This document shows positions 1-7,254 of a stretch of DNA of 12,933 nt, in pieces. The DNA lies in assembly GCA_009777135.1 (NCBI GenBank), contig WRMM01000029.1, positions 1 through 12,933 of the forward strand. The letters are read 5' to 3'. The position numbers and the translations under genes were made by a program. The notes under the pieces were generated by a model that saw nothing but the letters and a program-made list of their open reading frames with translations, had not been told where the DNA came from and made no database searches. Position 1 is the stretch's first letter. Every line of letters starts with the position of its first letter. Source of the DNA: Candidatus Fibrimonadales bacterium. GTDB lineage: Bacteria; Fibrobacterota; Fibrobacteria; Fibrobacterales; Fibrobacteraceae.

Positions 1-3000
1 GGGCTTGAGCCGGGAACATACCGCCTTATTGTTGACGTAGGCAACGACGTGATAGGCAGGCCGAGGTTTGAGGTAAGTTTCGAGGTGCGGGACATCATTA
101 CCGTCACTTTCAACAGCAATGGCGGTTCTCCAGTTGATCCTATTGAAAATGTAGAATACGGTTCTACAATACCAAAGCCAACAAGCGATCCAACAAAAGA
201 CTTCCACGACTTTTTAGGCTGGTTTGATGGAGATGCAGATGAGCCATTTGATTTTGAAAAAGATCTCGTATGGGACAATATAACGCTAACAGCACGTTGG
301 CAACCATGCACAGAAAATAATCCTTGCATAATCACAACGGCAGATGAACTTATGCTGCTTGCTAAAAGAGTAAACGAGGGCAATACAGAATTTAACAACC
401 TTGATGTCTATTACAAACTAGGCAGCGACATAGATCTTGAAGCCATCAGCAACTGGACGCCGATAGGGAATTTTTATTACAATGACGCTGACATGCAAGA
501 AAGGCCATTTGTAGCCAACTTTGATGGCGCTGGATATAAAATCAGAAACTTGAAAATCAACGCTGTTTCTACCTTGACAGAAAATGCGCTTGTGTATGAC
601 GAAACTACTTCTGGCTTGTTCGGCGTGATTAACGGCAGAGTGGAAAACTTAGGTTTGGAAAATGTGAATATTGTTTTGCATAACTCGCAAGTTGGCGGTA
701 TTGCTGGCTCTCTTTGGGGCGGTGGCAGCATAAAAAACAGCTATGTTGCAGGCGGTATTATTAGCACAGGAAGCTCTTATATTGATTATGCTCATGAATA
801 TAATTATGGCGGCGTTGCTGGCAGGGTAAACGGCAGCATAGATGGATGCTATTCCACTGCAGAAGTTTCCATTCTCCGCGATGCAGATGGCACCGTGTCA
901 TACACAGGCGGTATTGCAGGCATTGTTTATTACGATGCTATACATGGCGGCGATGGCGGCATAAGAAACAGCATGGCGCTTAATCAAAAAGTAATTGGCA
1001 GTTCTGCTCCTGATGGAAGCGGAGCCGCTCGCGTGGCTAATTCCAGCAGTGGCATTTTAATGAACAACAGAGCCTTTGCAGGGATGCTAAACGGCGCTGG
1101 CAAAATGGAATGGCATAATATAGGTGCCAATCAAATGGACGGTCAAAGCAGAACAAACGATGAATTGAAAACAGCAGAACACTTTTTGGCAATTTATGCT
1201 AACGATCCTTGGAAATACGAGGCTGGCAAACTTCCTGGCTTAAACAATGAGCCTGTGGAAATGCCAGAGCATCTAAAAACCATGCCAACCAGCATAGAAA
1301 GAGTTATTGTTACTCCTGCTAATGCTCAGGTGCAGCGCAGCAAAACATTGCAGCTAAGCGCAGTTGTTGAAGGCACTGGCACTCCATCGCAAAATGTAGT
1401 TTGGAGCATTAGCAATCGCATTGGCTGTGAAAGCGAGGCTTCGTCCATTAGCGATGGCGGTTTATTGAGCGTTCAAATACACGAAGCTGTGGATTGCGTT
1501 CTTACCATCAGAGCAACTTCCGATGGAGAAGACGGCATATTTGACGAGGCAACCATTATAGTGACTGCCGAACCTGTTCCGCCTACAATTGTCGGCGAAC
1601 CAAGCCTAACGCTAAGATTGGGATATGAAGCCGCTTCCACGGATGCTTTTACCATAATAGCAGGTTCCGCTACAAATCCAGTAGTTGAGAAAATAAGCGG
1701 CGATGCAAAAATCACTTGGAACAATGAAGCCAAAGCGTTGAATATTGCTGCAGGCCTTGCATCGGGTGTTTATGAAGTTGAATTGGAAGTTAGCTGCGAA
1801 AATACAGGGCTTTCTTCAAAGTTTAATTTTAGAGTTATTGTGCCGGCAGTTGAAAATGTTACTGTTTCTCCTACCGTAGCTACAGTCCAAAGAGATATGC
1901 AGGAGCTATTTACAGCCATTGTTACAGGAACTAATAACTCGCAAGATGTAACTTGGGGAGTTGAAGGCAATACTTCTGCAGGAACAACTATACTGGAAGG
2001 TTCTCTTTACGTTGCCTCAAACGAGGAAGCAGATGAACTCACTGTTATAGCAACTTCTGTTGATGACCCAAGCAAAAGCGGCACAGCAACTGTTGCGGTA
2101 ACAGATGCGCCTGTTCCGCCTGCAATTAGCGGAATTGACAGCGAAACCTTGATTGAAGGTTACGATGCTATTTCCATACCATACACCATAGGCGGAACCA
2201 AACCTGTAGTAGTAACAGTAACGGTAGATGGGAGCGATAATCCTCTTGTAACTTGGAATAATTCAACTGATAGATTGCAAATTGCAGCAGGTCTTGCAAT
2301 AGGGGAATACACCATTGTTTTGACTGCAAGCAACATCACTAAAGAAGACGATGTATTTACCCTTAATTTGAATGTCGCAGCTCCGCCGACAATTGCAAGC
2401 GTTGTTGTTGCTCCTAATGCCGTTGATGTGCAAAGAGGCTTTGCGCATCAGTTTAGCGCAGAAGCAATGGGAAGCGGCAATCCTCCGCAAAACGTGCTTT
2501 GGACAGTTGAGGGCGGCTCTGCCGCCGGAACTGCTATAAACTCAAGCGGACTTTTGAGCATTGCTGCAAACGAAACTGCAACAACGCTTACAGTTAAGGC
2601 TACTTCTGAGTATGATAACTCAAAATCCGGCACAGCAACTATTAATGTAACCTCTCCAGCAATTATTTCTGGCGAAACAGACAAATCTATAGGAGTTGGC
2701 TATACAGCTTTCTCAGTACCTTTCACCGCAACTGGAAATCCAGCGCCAACGATAACAAAAACCAGTGGCGATAGCAGAATAGTTTGGAATGAAGCTGCCG
2801 GGGAATTAGAAATACCAGCAGGGCTTTCAGTTAATGATTATATAGTTGTTTTGCAGGCAAGCAATGGAGTGGGCGCACCGCATTCAATTTCATTTACGCT
2901 AAGAGTTACTCCTGTGCCAACAGTTACGGATGTTGTTGTTGCTCCCAATGCGCCATCTGTGATTAAAGGTGGAACGCAGCAATTCTTTGCTGATGTTGAA

Positions 3001-4233
3001 GGAGAATACAGCCCATCAACAGATGTGACTTGGTCTATTGAAAGTTCTGTTTTAACAGGAACTGAAATATCATCAAGTGGCTTGCTGACAATTTCAGCTG
3101 ATGAAACGGCGACAACTATTGTTATTAGGGCAACCTCTGGCTTTGACCCAGATAAGTACGGTGAAGCAACCGTTACTGTAACGGATGATGCTGTTCCAGC
3201 TCATATCACTGGTCCAACAAGCAAGGAGCTGATTGCAGGTTATGAAGCTACTTTTGTTGAGTATGTTGTAGAAGGAACAGATGTCAACGTAACAATAGAT
3301 GTTGCAGCTGGATTAGAGCATTTTATAACCTGGAATAGCATCAACAATAGATTGGAAATTGCAACAGGCCTTACTGGAGGAGAATACGAGGTAGAATTGA
3401 TTGCAACAGGTTCTGGAGAGCCAAGCTATCTAACTTTCATTCTAACGGTTTCAAATCTGCCAATTGTTACGCAGGTTGTTATTAGTCCTAGCACCGATGT
3501 TTCTGTGAAAATAGGCGAAGCCCAAAGCTTTGATGCGGTCGTTCAAGGGGCAAATAATCCATCGCAGGCAGTGATTTGGGAAATTGCAAGCGATGTTGCA
3601 GAAGGCACAACTCTAATAGGCGGTGTTTTGACAGTTGCTGAAAATGAAACGGCAGAAAGCATTACCATAAAAGCAACCTCTGTTCAAGACCCAAGCAAGT
3701 CTAATACAGTAACTGTAATGGTAACGGTAATAATTCCTGTTTTGCCTACAATCACAACGGCTTCTTTGCCCGAAGGCAAACAGGGAGAAGCCTACAACGC
3801 AACTATAACCGCCACGGGCGATGCCCCAATTGCATGGAGCATTGTTGGCGGCGTGTTGCCGGCTGGTTTAACATTCAATTCAGGAACTATTTCCGGAACG
3901 CCAACGGCAGTAGCAGGTACTTATTACATCACGGTCAAAGCAGAAAACGAAGCTGGAGATGACACAAAGGCGTTTAGCATTGAAATAAGCGGGACAACTA
4001 CAATTATTTCTGCTTTGCCAAACGCAGGCATGTTAAACGCCAGAATACAAAACGGCACGTTGCATTTGAATGGCTTGAGCGCAGGCAAAACATGGAGCGT
4101 ATATAGTGTAAATGGAACTTTGGTTCACCAGAGCATTGCCAGCGGCACGGAAGCAAGCGTTAAGCTAAATGTTGCCAGCGGTGTTTACTTTGTGAAAAGC
4201 AATGGGCAGGTATTGAAGTTGGTGAACAGGTAG
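1..4233 (+). CDS. Giant secreted multi-domain protein with InlB B-repeat, GLUG-like region, tandem Ig-like array and T9SS-type C-terminus (5' partial)
   Basis: The frame is open from base 1, so the gene starts upstream; the GTG at 49 is internal, because codons 1-16 already read as an Ig-like strand (GLEPGTYRLIVDV). 1410 residues are visible. Counting from base 1: an InlB/Listeria-Bacteroides B-repeat at about 32-102 (TVTFNSNGG, then GWF and LTARW); a Gly-rich GLUG-like region at about 103-425 (SGLFGVING, VGGIAGSL, YTGGIAGI); from about 430 to 1245 alternating Ig-like domains of two kinds; a putative-Ig (He_PIG) domain at about 1250-1330 (LPAGLTFNSGTISGTP); and a final segment of about 75 residues (WSVYSVNGTLVHQ, ASGVYFVKSNGQ) matching the style of T9SS type A sorting domains. 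The likely fate is export across the outer membrane and surface attachment or release, as an adhesin or scaffold. No catalytic domain is visible, though one could lie upstream. The architecture is clear; the function is not. Confidence 0.9.
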   Translation, partial: GLEPGTYRLIVDVGNDVIGRPRFEVSFEVRDIITVTFNSNGGSPVDPIENVEYGSTIPKPTSDPTKDFHDFLGWFDGDADEPFDFEKDLVWDNITLTARWQPCTENNPCIITTADELMLLAKRVNEGNTEFNNLDVYYKLGSDIDLEAISNWTPIGNFYYNDADMQERPFVANFDGAGYKIRNLKINAVSTLTENALVYDETTSGLFGVINGRVENLGLENVNIVLHNSQVGGIAGSLWGGGSIKNSYVAGGIISTGSSYIDYAHEYNYGGVAGRVNGSIDGCYSTAEVSILRDADGTVSYTGGIAGIVYYDAIHGGDGGIRNSMALNQKVIGSSAPDGSGAARVANSSSGILMNNRAFAGMLNGAGKMEWHNIGANQMDGQSRTNDELKTAEHFLAIYANDPWKYEAGKLPGLNNEPVEMPEHLKTMPTSIERVIVTPANAQVQRSKTLQLSAVVEGTGTPSQNVVWSISNRIGCESEASSISDGGLLSVQIHEAVDCVLTIRATSDGEDGIFDEATIIVTAEPVPPTIVGEPSLTLRLGYEAASTDAFTIIAGSATNPVVEKISGDAKITWNNEAKALNIAAGLASGVYEVELEVSCENTGLSSKFNFRVIVPAVENVTVSPTVATVQRDMQELFTAIVTGTNNSQDVTWGVEGNTSAGTTILEGSLYVASNEEADELTVIATSVDDPSKSGTATVAVTDAPVPPAISGIDSETLIEGYDAISIPYTIGGTKPVVVTVTVDGSDNPLVTWNNSTDRLQIAAGLAIGEYTIVLTASNITKEDDVFTLNLNVAAPPTIASVVVAPNAVDVQRGFAHQFSAEAMGSGNPPQNVLWTVEGGSAAGTAINSSGLLSIAANETATTLTVKATSEYDNSKSGTATINVTSPAIISGETDKSIGVGYTAFSVPFTATGNPAPTITKTSGDSRIVWNEAAGELEIPAGLSVNDYIVVLQASNGVGAPHSISFTLRVTPVPTVTDVVVAPNAPSVIKGGTQQFFADVEGEYSPSTDVTWSIESSVLTGTEISSSGLLTISADETATTIVIRATSGFDPDKYGEATVTVTDDAVPAHITGPTSKELIAGYEATFVEYVVEGTDVNVTIDVAAGLEHFITWNSINNRLEIATGLTGGEYEVELIATGSGEPSYLTFILTVSNLPIVTQVVISPSTDVSVKIGEAQSFDAVVQGANNPSQAVIWEIASDVAEGTTLIGGVLTVAENETAESITIKATSVQDPSKSNTVTVMVTVIIPVLPTITTASLPEGKQGEAYNATITATGDAPIAWSIVGGVLPAGLTFNSGTISGTPTAVAGTYYITVKAENEAGDDTKAFSIEISGTTTIISALPNAGMLNARIQNGTLHLNGLSAGKTWSVYSVNGTLVHQSIASGTEASVKLNVASGVYFVKSNGQVLKLVNR
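1296..3732 (+). repeat. Tandem array of about 180-residue two-domain Ig-like units
   Basis: Within the giant secreted protein a BIG2-like domain (hallmarks VxVxPxxxxVxxG, VxWxI, GTxxxxxGxLxIxxNE, ITIxATS) alternates with a second beta domain (hallmarks IxGxxxxxLxxGY, ITWNNxxxxLxIxxGL, YxVxLxASN). BIG2-like copies begin near 1296, 1846, 2386, 2914 and 3457, giving a period of about 530-550 bp. Four copies are followed by the second domain; the fifth is followed instead by a He_PIG-type domain. The copies have diverged clearly in DNA sequence, so this is an old array and not a recent expansion. Domain edges are approximate. Confidence 0.8.
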
Positions 4234-4257
4234 CGTAAATATCTATTTTACAACGCT

Positions 4258-4662
4258 ATGGTAAAAACATGCGAAGAAACTCAAACCGAAGCTTGGGGAG
4301 TTTCCTTTGCCAAAAATTTGAAGCCAGGAGATACAGTGGCTTTGGAGGGTGATTTAGGCTCTGGAAAAACCACGCTTTGCAGGGGCATTTGCAAAGGTCT
4401 TGGCTTTAGCGGAACGGTAAATTCGCCTAGCTACGCCATTGTCCACGAATACCCGAACAAACCGCCCATTTACCACATAGACCTATACCGCTTAAAAAAC
4501 GCAAGCGACCTGCAAGATATAGGCATTGAAGATTTAACCGCCTCAAAAGGAATAGCCTTGATAGAATGGCCGCAAATGGCAGGCAAATTTCCGCTAAACA
4601 TAACGCACAGAATTTCAATAAAAATGACAAGCGAGAACGAGAGAGAAATAGCGGTGAAATGA
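4258..4662 (+). CDS. tsaE: tRNA threonylcarbamoyladenosine biosynthesis ATPase TsaE
   Basis: TsaE is the P-loop ATPase that works with TsaB and TsaD to transfer the threonylcarbamoyl group to A37 of ANN-decoding tRNAs in the cytoplasm. The 134-residue length is usual for the family. Visible motifs are the Walker A loop GDLGSGKTT at residues 31-39, the SPSY version of the family SPTY motif at 56-59, HIDLYRL at 73-79, GIEDL, and the EWPQM motif after a hydrophobic strand (GIALIEW). The start is the first ATG after the previous gene's stop, 24 bp downstream; no strong Shine-Dalgarno is visible, but TATTTTAC at 4244-4251 could be part of a promoter. Its stop overlaps the folK start in ATGA, which suggests translational coupling. 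It is the first gene of a four-gene operon. Confidence 0.95.
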   Translation: MVKTCEETQTEAWGVSFAKNLKPGDTVALEGDLGSGKTTLCRGICKGLGFSGTVNSPSYAIVHEYPNKPPIYHIDLYRLKNASDLQDIGIEDLTASKGIALIEWPQMAGKFPLNITHRISIKMTSENEREIAVK

Positions 4663-5120
4663 GGCAAATCTTCATTTCATTAGGCTCGAATGTTGGAGCG
4701 CGAGAGGAGTGGCTGGCAGAGGCTAGGCGGTTGCTGAGAACTGCTGAGGAAAAGGGGTGGATGGAGAGCAAAATTTATGAGACGGAGCCTTGGGGAAAAA
4801 CAGAGCAGCCTAAGTTTTTAAATCAGGCGGTGGGTTTTCTTTCTGCAAAAACTCCGCAAAAACTTTTGTGGCTGTGCAAAGATATTGAGCAAAAAATTGG
4901 CAGGCAAAAAAGAGAAAAATGGAAAGAAAGGGAAATAGATTTGGATTTGCTCTATTGCGGAAGCGAAATTCTAGAAAGCGAAAATTTAATAATCCCCCAC
5001 CCATTAATTGCGCAAAGAGAATTTGTTTTGCGCCCCCTGAGCGATATTGCTCCAGATTTTGCGGATCCAAAAACGGGAATGAGCGTTGAGAGAATGCTGA
5101 GGAATTTACTACATTTTTGA
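4659..5120 (+). CDS. folK: 2-amino-4-hydroxy-6-hydroxymethyldihydropteridine pyrophosphokinase (HPPK)
   Basis: FolK transfers pyrophosphate from ATP to 6-hydroxymethyl-7,8-dihydropterin in folate synthesis. The chosen start is the ATG overlapping the tsaE stop (ATGA), giving 153 residues beginning MRQIFISLGSN, the normal family N-terminus; a longer in-frame extension exists from 4566 but would lie inside tsaE. Motifs: SLGSNVG at 7-13, the substrate loop YETEPWGKTEQPKFLN at 40-55, E77, GRQKR at 81-85, and W88 with R91 before the metal-binding IDLDLL at 93-98. One oddity is that the usual WGPR is WKER here: the Gly-Pro is replaced but Arg and both Asp are kept. The C-terminal PHP...REFVLRPL motif is present. 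Probably functional. Confidence 0.95.
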   Translation: MRQIFISLGSNVGAREEWLAEARRLLRTAEEKGWMESKIYETEPWGKTEQPKFLNQAVGFLSAKTPQKLLWLCKDIEQKIGRQKREKWKEREIDLDLLYCGSEILESENLIIPHPLIAQREFVLRPLSDIAPDFADPKTGMSVERMLRNLLHF

Positions 5121-5123
5121 ACA

Positions 5124-5720
5124 ATGCAAATCTCTGATGTTCATTTTGTTTTAGGCGCAGCTTCAATAAAGCAAGTGCCAAAGGATGGCATTGCGCATAT
5201 TGCGTTTCTTGGGCGTTCAAATGCGGGCAAATCAAGTTTGCTGAATGCGCTTTTTCAAAAGCCAATTGTAAAAATAAGCAATACCCCAGGCAAAACCCGC
5301 GAAATAAATTTTTTCTTGGTGAACTCGCCAAGCAATTCATATTACTTTGTTGATTTGCCTGGCGTAGGCTATGCGAAAGTAAGCAAAACAATGCGAGACG
5401 AAATGGCAAGCCGCATAAGAAATTACGTGGAAAAAGCACACGACCTAAAAGGCATAGTTTACCTGCTGGATATGAGGCATGGCGGGCATCAAATAGATTT
5501 TGAAACCATAAACGGAATAAAAAGCGCAAAAATTCCCATACTCCTAGTTGCAAGCAAAGCCGATAAACTAAACCAGTCGGAATTTATAGCGGCTAAAAAG
5601 AAGATAAAAGAAAATTTTCGTTTGCAAAACTTTCCGCTAGCAATCAGCTCAAAAACAAAAAAAGGCTTGCCAGAGCTTTGGAAAGAAATAGATATGCTGC
5701 TGGGAGCGGATAATGTTTAA
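5124..5720 (+). CDS. engB: Ribosome biogenesis GTP-binding protein EngB/YsxC/YihA
   Basis: This is an essential small GTPase that assists late large-subunit ribosome assembly. It has 198 residues, typical for the family. The G motifs appear in order: G1 GRSNAGKS at 30-37; the G2 region NTPGKTREINFF at 53-64, the family hallmark; G3 DLPGVGYAKV at 77-86; G4 SKAD at 144-147 (Ser where TKAD is usual); and G5-like ISSKTKKGL near the C-terminus. The ATG lies 3 bp after the folK stop, with no strong Shine-Dalgarno, so translation is probably coupled. The end of the gene overlaps the start of mlaE by 8 bp. Grouping with tsaE and folK makes a conventional housekeeping operon. Confidence 0.96.
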   Translation: MQISDVHFVLGAASIKQVPKDGIAHIAFLGRSNAGKSSLLNALFQKPIVKISNTPGKTREINFFLVNSPSNSYYFVDLPGVGYAKVSKTMRDEMASRIRNYVEKAHDLKGIVYLLDMRHGGHQIDFETINGIKSAKIPILLVASKADKLNQSEFIAAKKKIKENFRLQNFPLAISSKTKKGLPELWKEIDMLLGADNV

Positions 5721-6567
5721 GCTTTCAAAACCCGGGAATGCTTTAAACTGGCTTGGGCATCGCTTTTTGCAATCGCATTTTGGGCAGCTGCTGTCGCTTC
5801 TAATACGGGCTTTAAGTTCAATTCTTTCTAAAAAAGGCAATCGAAAAATAGACATTCAAGAAATAATTTCGCACACCTATCACGTAGGCGTAAAATCGCT
5901 GCCGCTCATATTCATAGTTGGCACAATTTTGGGAACCGTGCTGATAATAAGCACCATAGGCTTGGTGCCAAAAGTTGGTTTTGGAAACTTTTTTGGAAAC
6001 TTGATGGTAATAGCCATAGTGCGCGAATTGGGTCCCATTTTAACCGGTTTTTTAATCGCAGGGCGATGCGGCAGTTCTTTGACAACACGCATAGCAAGCA
6101 TGAAGGTGAACTCAGAAATAGACGCTTTGGAAACCCTTGGCATAAACCCTATGCGTTTTTTAATTATGCCTGCGCTCATAGGCGGGATTATATCAATGCT
6201 AATTGCAAATATTTTCTTTTGCATTTCTGCTATTGGCACGGGATTTTTGATAACAAAAGCAGCAACCGTTTTTTTGGACGGATTTTTTAAAATTCAATTG
6301 GAATGGAGCTCTTATTTTATATCGATTTTAGACGCTTTAAGCCCCGTTGACTTTGTAATGAGTTTTGTGAAACCCTTTGTATTTGCTTCTATAATAATCA
6401 CCAATGCCTGCTACTACGGCACCCGCATTCCAAACGACCTGCGCGCAGTGCCAAAAGCCACGTCTCATTCTGTTGTAAGCTCGTTTATTTTTATAGTGGC
6501 AAGCGACTTGCTGCTATCTTTTGCTTATATTTTAAGCTACGTGCAGAACGTGAAGTCGGTGATTTAG
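5713..6567 (+). CDS. mlaE: MlaE-family ABC transporter permease (lipid asymmetry / phospholipid transport)
   Basis: An inner-membrane permease of the MlaE family, which with MlaF (ATPase) and an MCE-domain protein moves phospholipids between the inner and outer membranes. The 284 residues carry the diagnostic block RELGPILTGFLIAGRCGS from residue 104, followed by EIDALETLGINP and several hydrophobic segments (near SLPLIFIVGTILGTV, FLIMPALIGGIISML, FVFASIIITNACYYG and the C-terminal VVSSFIFIVASDLLL). The start overlaps the engB end by 8 bp, and GGGAG at 5702-5706 lies 6 bp before the ATG. It is the last gene of the tsaE-folK-engB operon. No mlaF or MCE gene follows, which is unusual; partners must be encoded elsewhere. 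This implies an outer membrane, in line with T9SS and the porin-like gene. Confidence 0.93.
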   Translation: MFKLSKPGNALNWLGHRFLQSHFGQLLSLLIRALSSILSKKGNRKIDIQEIISHTYHVGVKSLPLIFIVGTILGTVLIISTIGLVPKVGFGNFFGNLMVIAIVRELGPILTGFLIAGRCGSSLTTRIASMKVNSEIDALETLGINPMRFLIMPALIGGIISMLIANIFFCISAIGTGFLITKAATVFLDGFFKIQLEWSSYFISILDALSPVDFVMSFVKPFVFASIIITNACYYGTRIPNDLRAVPKATSHSVVSSFIFIVASDLLLSFAYILSYVQNVKSVI

Positions 6568-6584
6568 TCAACCAACAGTAAAAA

Positions 6585-6635
6585 GTTCCATTTTGAACAC
6601 GCAAACCCCTCCGTTTACGTTTCATTTTGAAACGT
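6585..6635. promoter_or_regulatory. Two related inverted repeats upstream of grpE (candidate operator or RNA hairpin)
   Basis: Two imperfectly related dyads share CATTTTGAA. The first, 6585-6598, is GTTC-N6-GAAC. The second, 6617-6635, is a perfect 7-bp stem ACGTTTC / GAAACGT around a 5-base ATTTT centre. Their shared cores lie 34 bp apart. They are in the 144-bp gap between mlaE and grpE, where heat-shock control would be expected. No CIRCE-like TTAGCACTC repeat is present. They could bind a repressor, or be hairpins ending the upstream operon, though no U-run follows. The repeats are seen directly; the role is inferred. Confidence 0.4.
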
Positions 6636-6676
6636 TCCGCAAAGCAAAACGCCATTTTTAGCCAAAAAACGCTGTT

Positions 6677-6709
6677 TTTGCTAACGGCATAGCTTTTGCC
6701 ATATTTTAG
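6677..6709 (+). promoter_or_regulatory. Candidate promoter for grpE-dnaK-dnaJ
   Basis: TTTG at 6677-6680 and TATTTTAG at 6702-6709 are separated by 21 bp, close to the Bacteroidota-type TTTG / TAnnTTTG arrangement with one mismatch. The -10-like element ends only 2 bp before the grpE ATG, so a transcript from it would be leaderless or nearly so. Either the element is fortuitous or grpE is translated without a leader; no Shine-Dalgarno is seen before grpE. Confidence 0.3.
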
Positions 6710-6711
6710 GC

Positions 6712-7239
6712 ATGGAAGAAATTCTAGACAAAAACGAAATTTCAGAAGAAGTTGAAAAACTGGTAGAAGAAGCAGAAAATTCAGACCCCATCGCTGATGC
6801 GCTGGAACGAGAAAAAGCTGCTCAAGACAAATATTTGCGACTTTTCGCAGAGTTTGAAAACTACCGCGTTCGCACCGCAAAAGAGCAGCTGGAAATGATA
6901 GATACCGCAAACGGCAAACTTTTAACGAAGCTTGCCGAGGTAAAAGAAAATTTTGACCGCGCTTTTGCAGAAGAAAATAAAACTGGAGACTTGGAAGCTT
7001 TTGAAAAAGGAATAAAGCTGATTCAAGAGCAGTTTTACAAGGTTTTAACTGAATTCGGTTTGGAAACAATAGACCCGGCAGGCGAAGTTTTTGACCCGAA
7101 CCAGCACGAGGCGCTTATGAATCAGCCGAGCGAAACTGTCCCTGAAGGCAACGTAGTTCAGGTATTTCAAAAGGGCTATAAAATTAAAAACAAATTGCTG
7201 AAAATAGCAAAAGTAATTGTTTCTTCAGGGAAACAATAA
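6712..7239 (+). CDS. grpE: Nucleotide exchange factor GrpE
   Basis: GrpE is the co-chaperone that drives ADP release from DnaK. The 175 residues have the expected layout: an acidic low-complexity N-terminus (about 1-30), a long alpha-helical dimerisation region with KYLRLFAEFENYRVRTAKE at about 40-58, and the C-terminal beta domain with the GrpE signature (FDPNQHEAL, then VVQVFQKGYKIKNKLLKIAKV). The ATG at 6712 is the first in frame and gives a normal length. It lies 15 bp before dnaK, in the order grpE-dnaK-dnaJ. No hrcA is present in the window, so control is likely through another repressor, an alternative sigma factor or the repeats upstream. Confidence 0.96.
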   Translation: MEEILDKNEISEEVEKLVEEAENSDPIADALEREKAAQDKYLRLFAEFENYRVRTAKEQLEMIDTANGKLLTKLAEVKENFDRAFAEENKTGDLEAFEKGIKLIQEQFYKVLTEFGLETIDPAGEVFDPNQHEALMNQPSETVPEGNVVQVFQKGYKIKNKLLKIAKVIVSSGKQ

Positions 7240-7242
7240 AAA

Positions 7243-7248
7243 AAGGAG
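7243..7248 (+). promoter_or_regulatory. Strong ribosome binding site of dnaK
   Basis: AAGGAG lies 6 bp before the dnaK ATG. It is the strongest Shine-Dalgarno of the chaperone operon; grpE and dnaJ show none, which suggests high DnaK synthesis relative to its neighbours. Confidence 0.8.
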
Positions 7249-7254
7249 AAAACT

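Noticed and set aside
49..51. GTG as the true start of the giant secreted protein
   Set aside because: The frame is open and protein-like back to base 1 (an Ig-type strand), so the gene is cut by the window edge and GTG is an internal Val.
4427..5553. Long minus-strand frames opposite tsaE, folK and engB
   Set aside because: They lie wholly antisense to well-supported genes, show no recognisable domain, and have biased composition expected of shadow frames.
6568..6711. CIRCE element upstream of grpE
   Set aside because: No TTAGCACTC / GAGTGCTAA halves are present on either strand.
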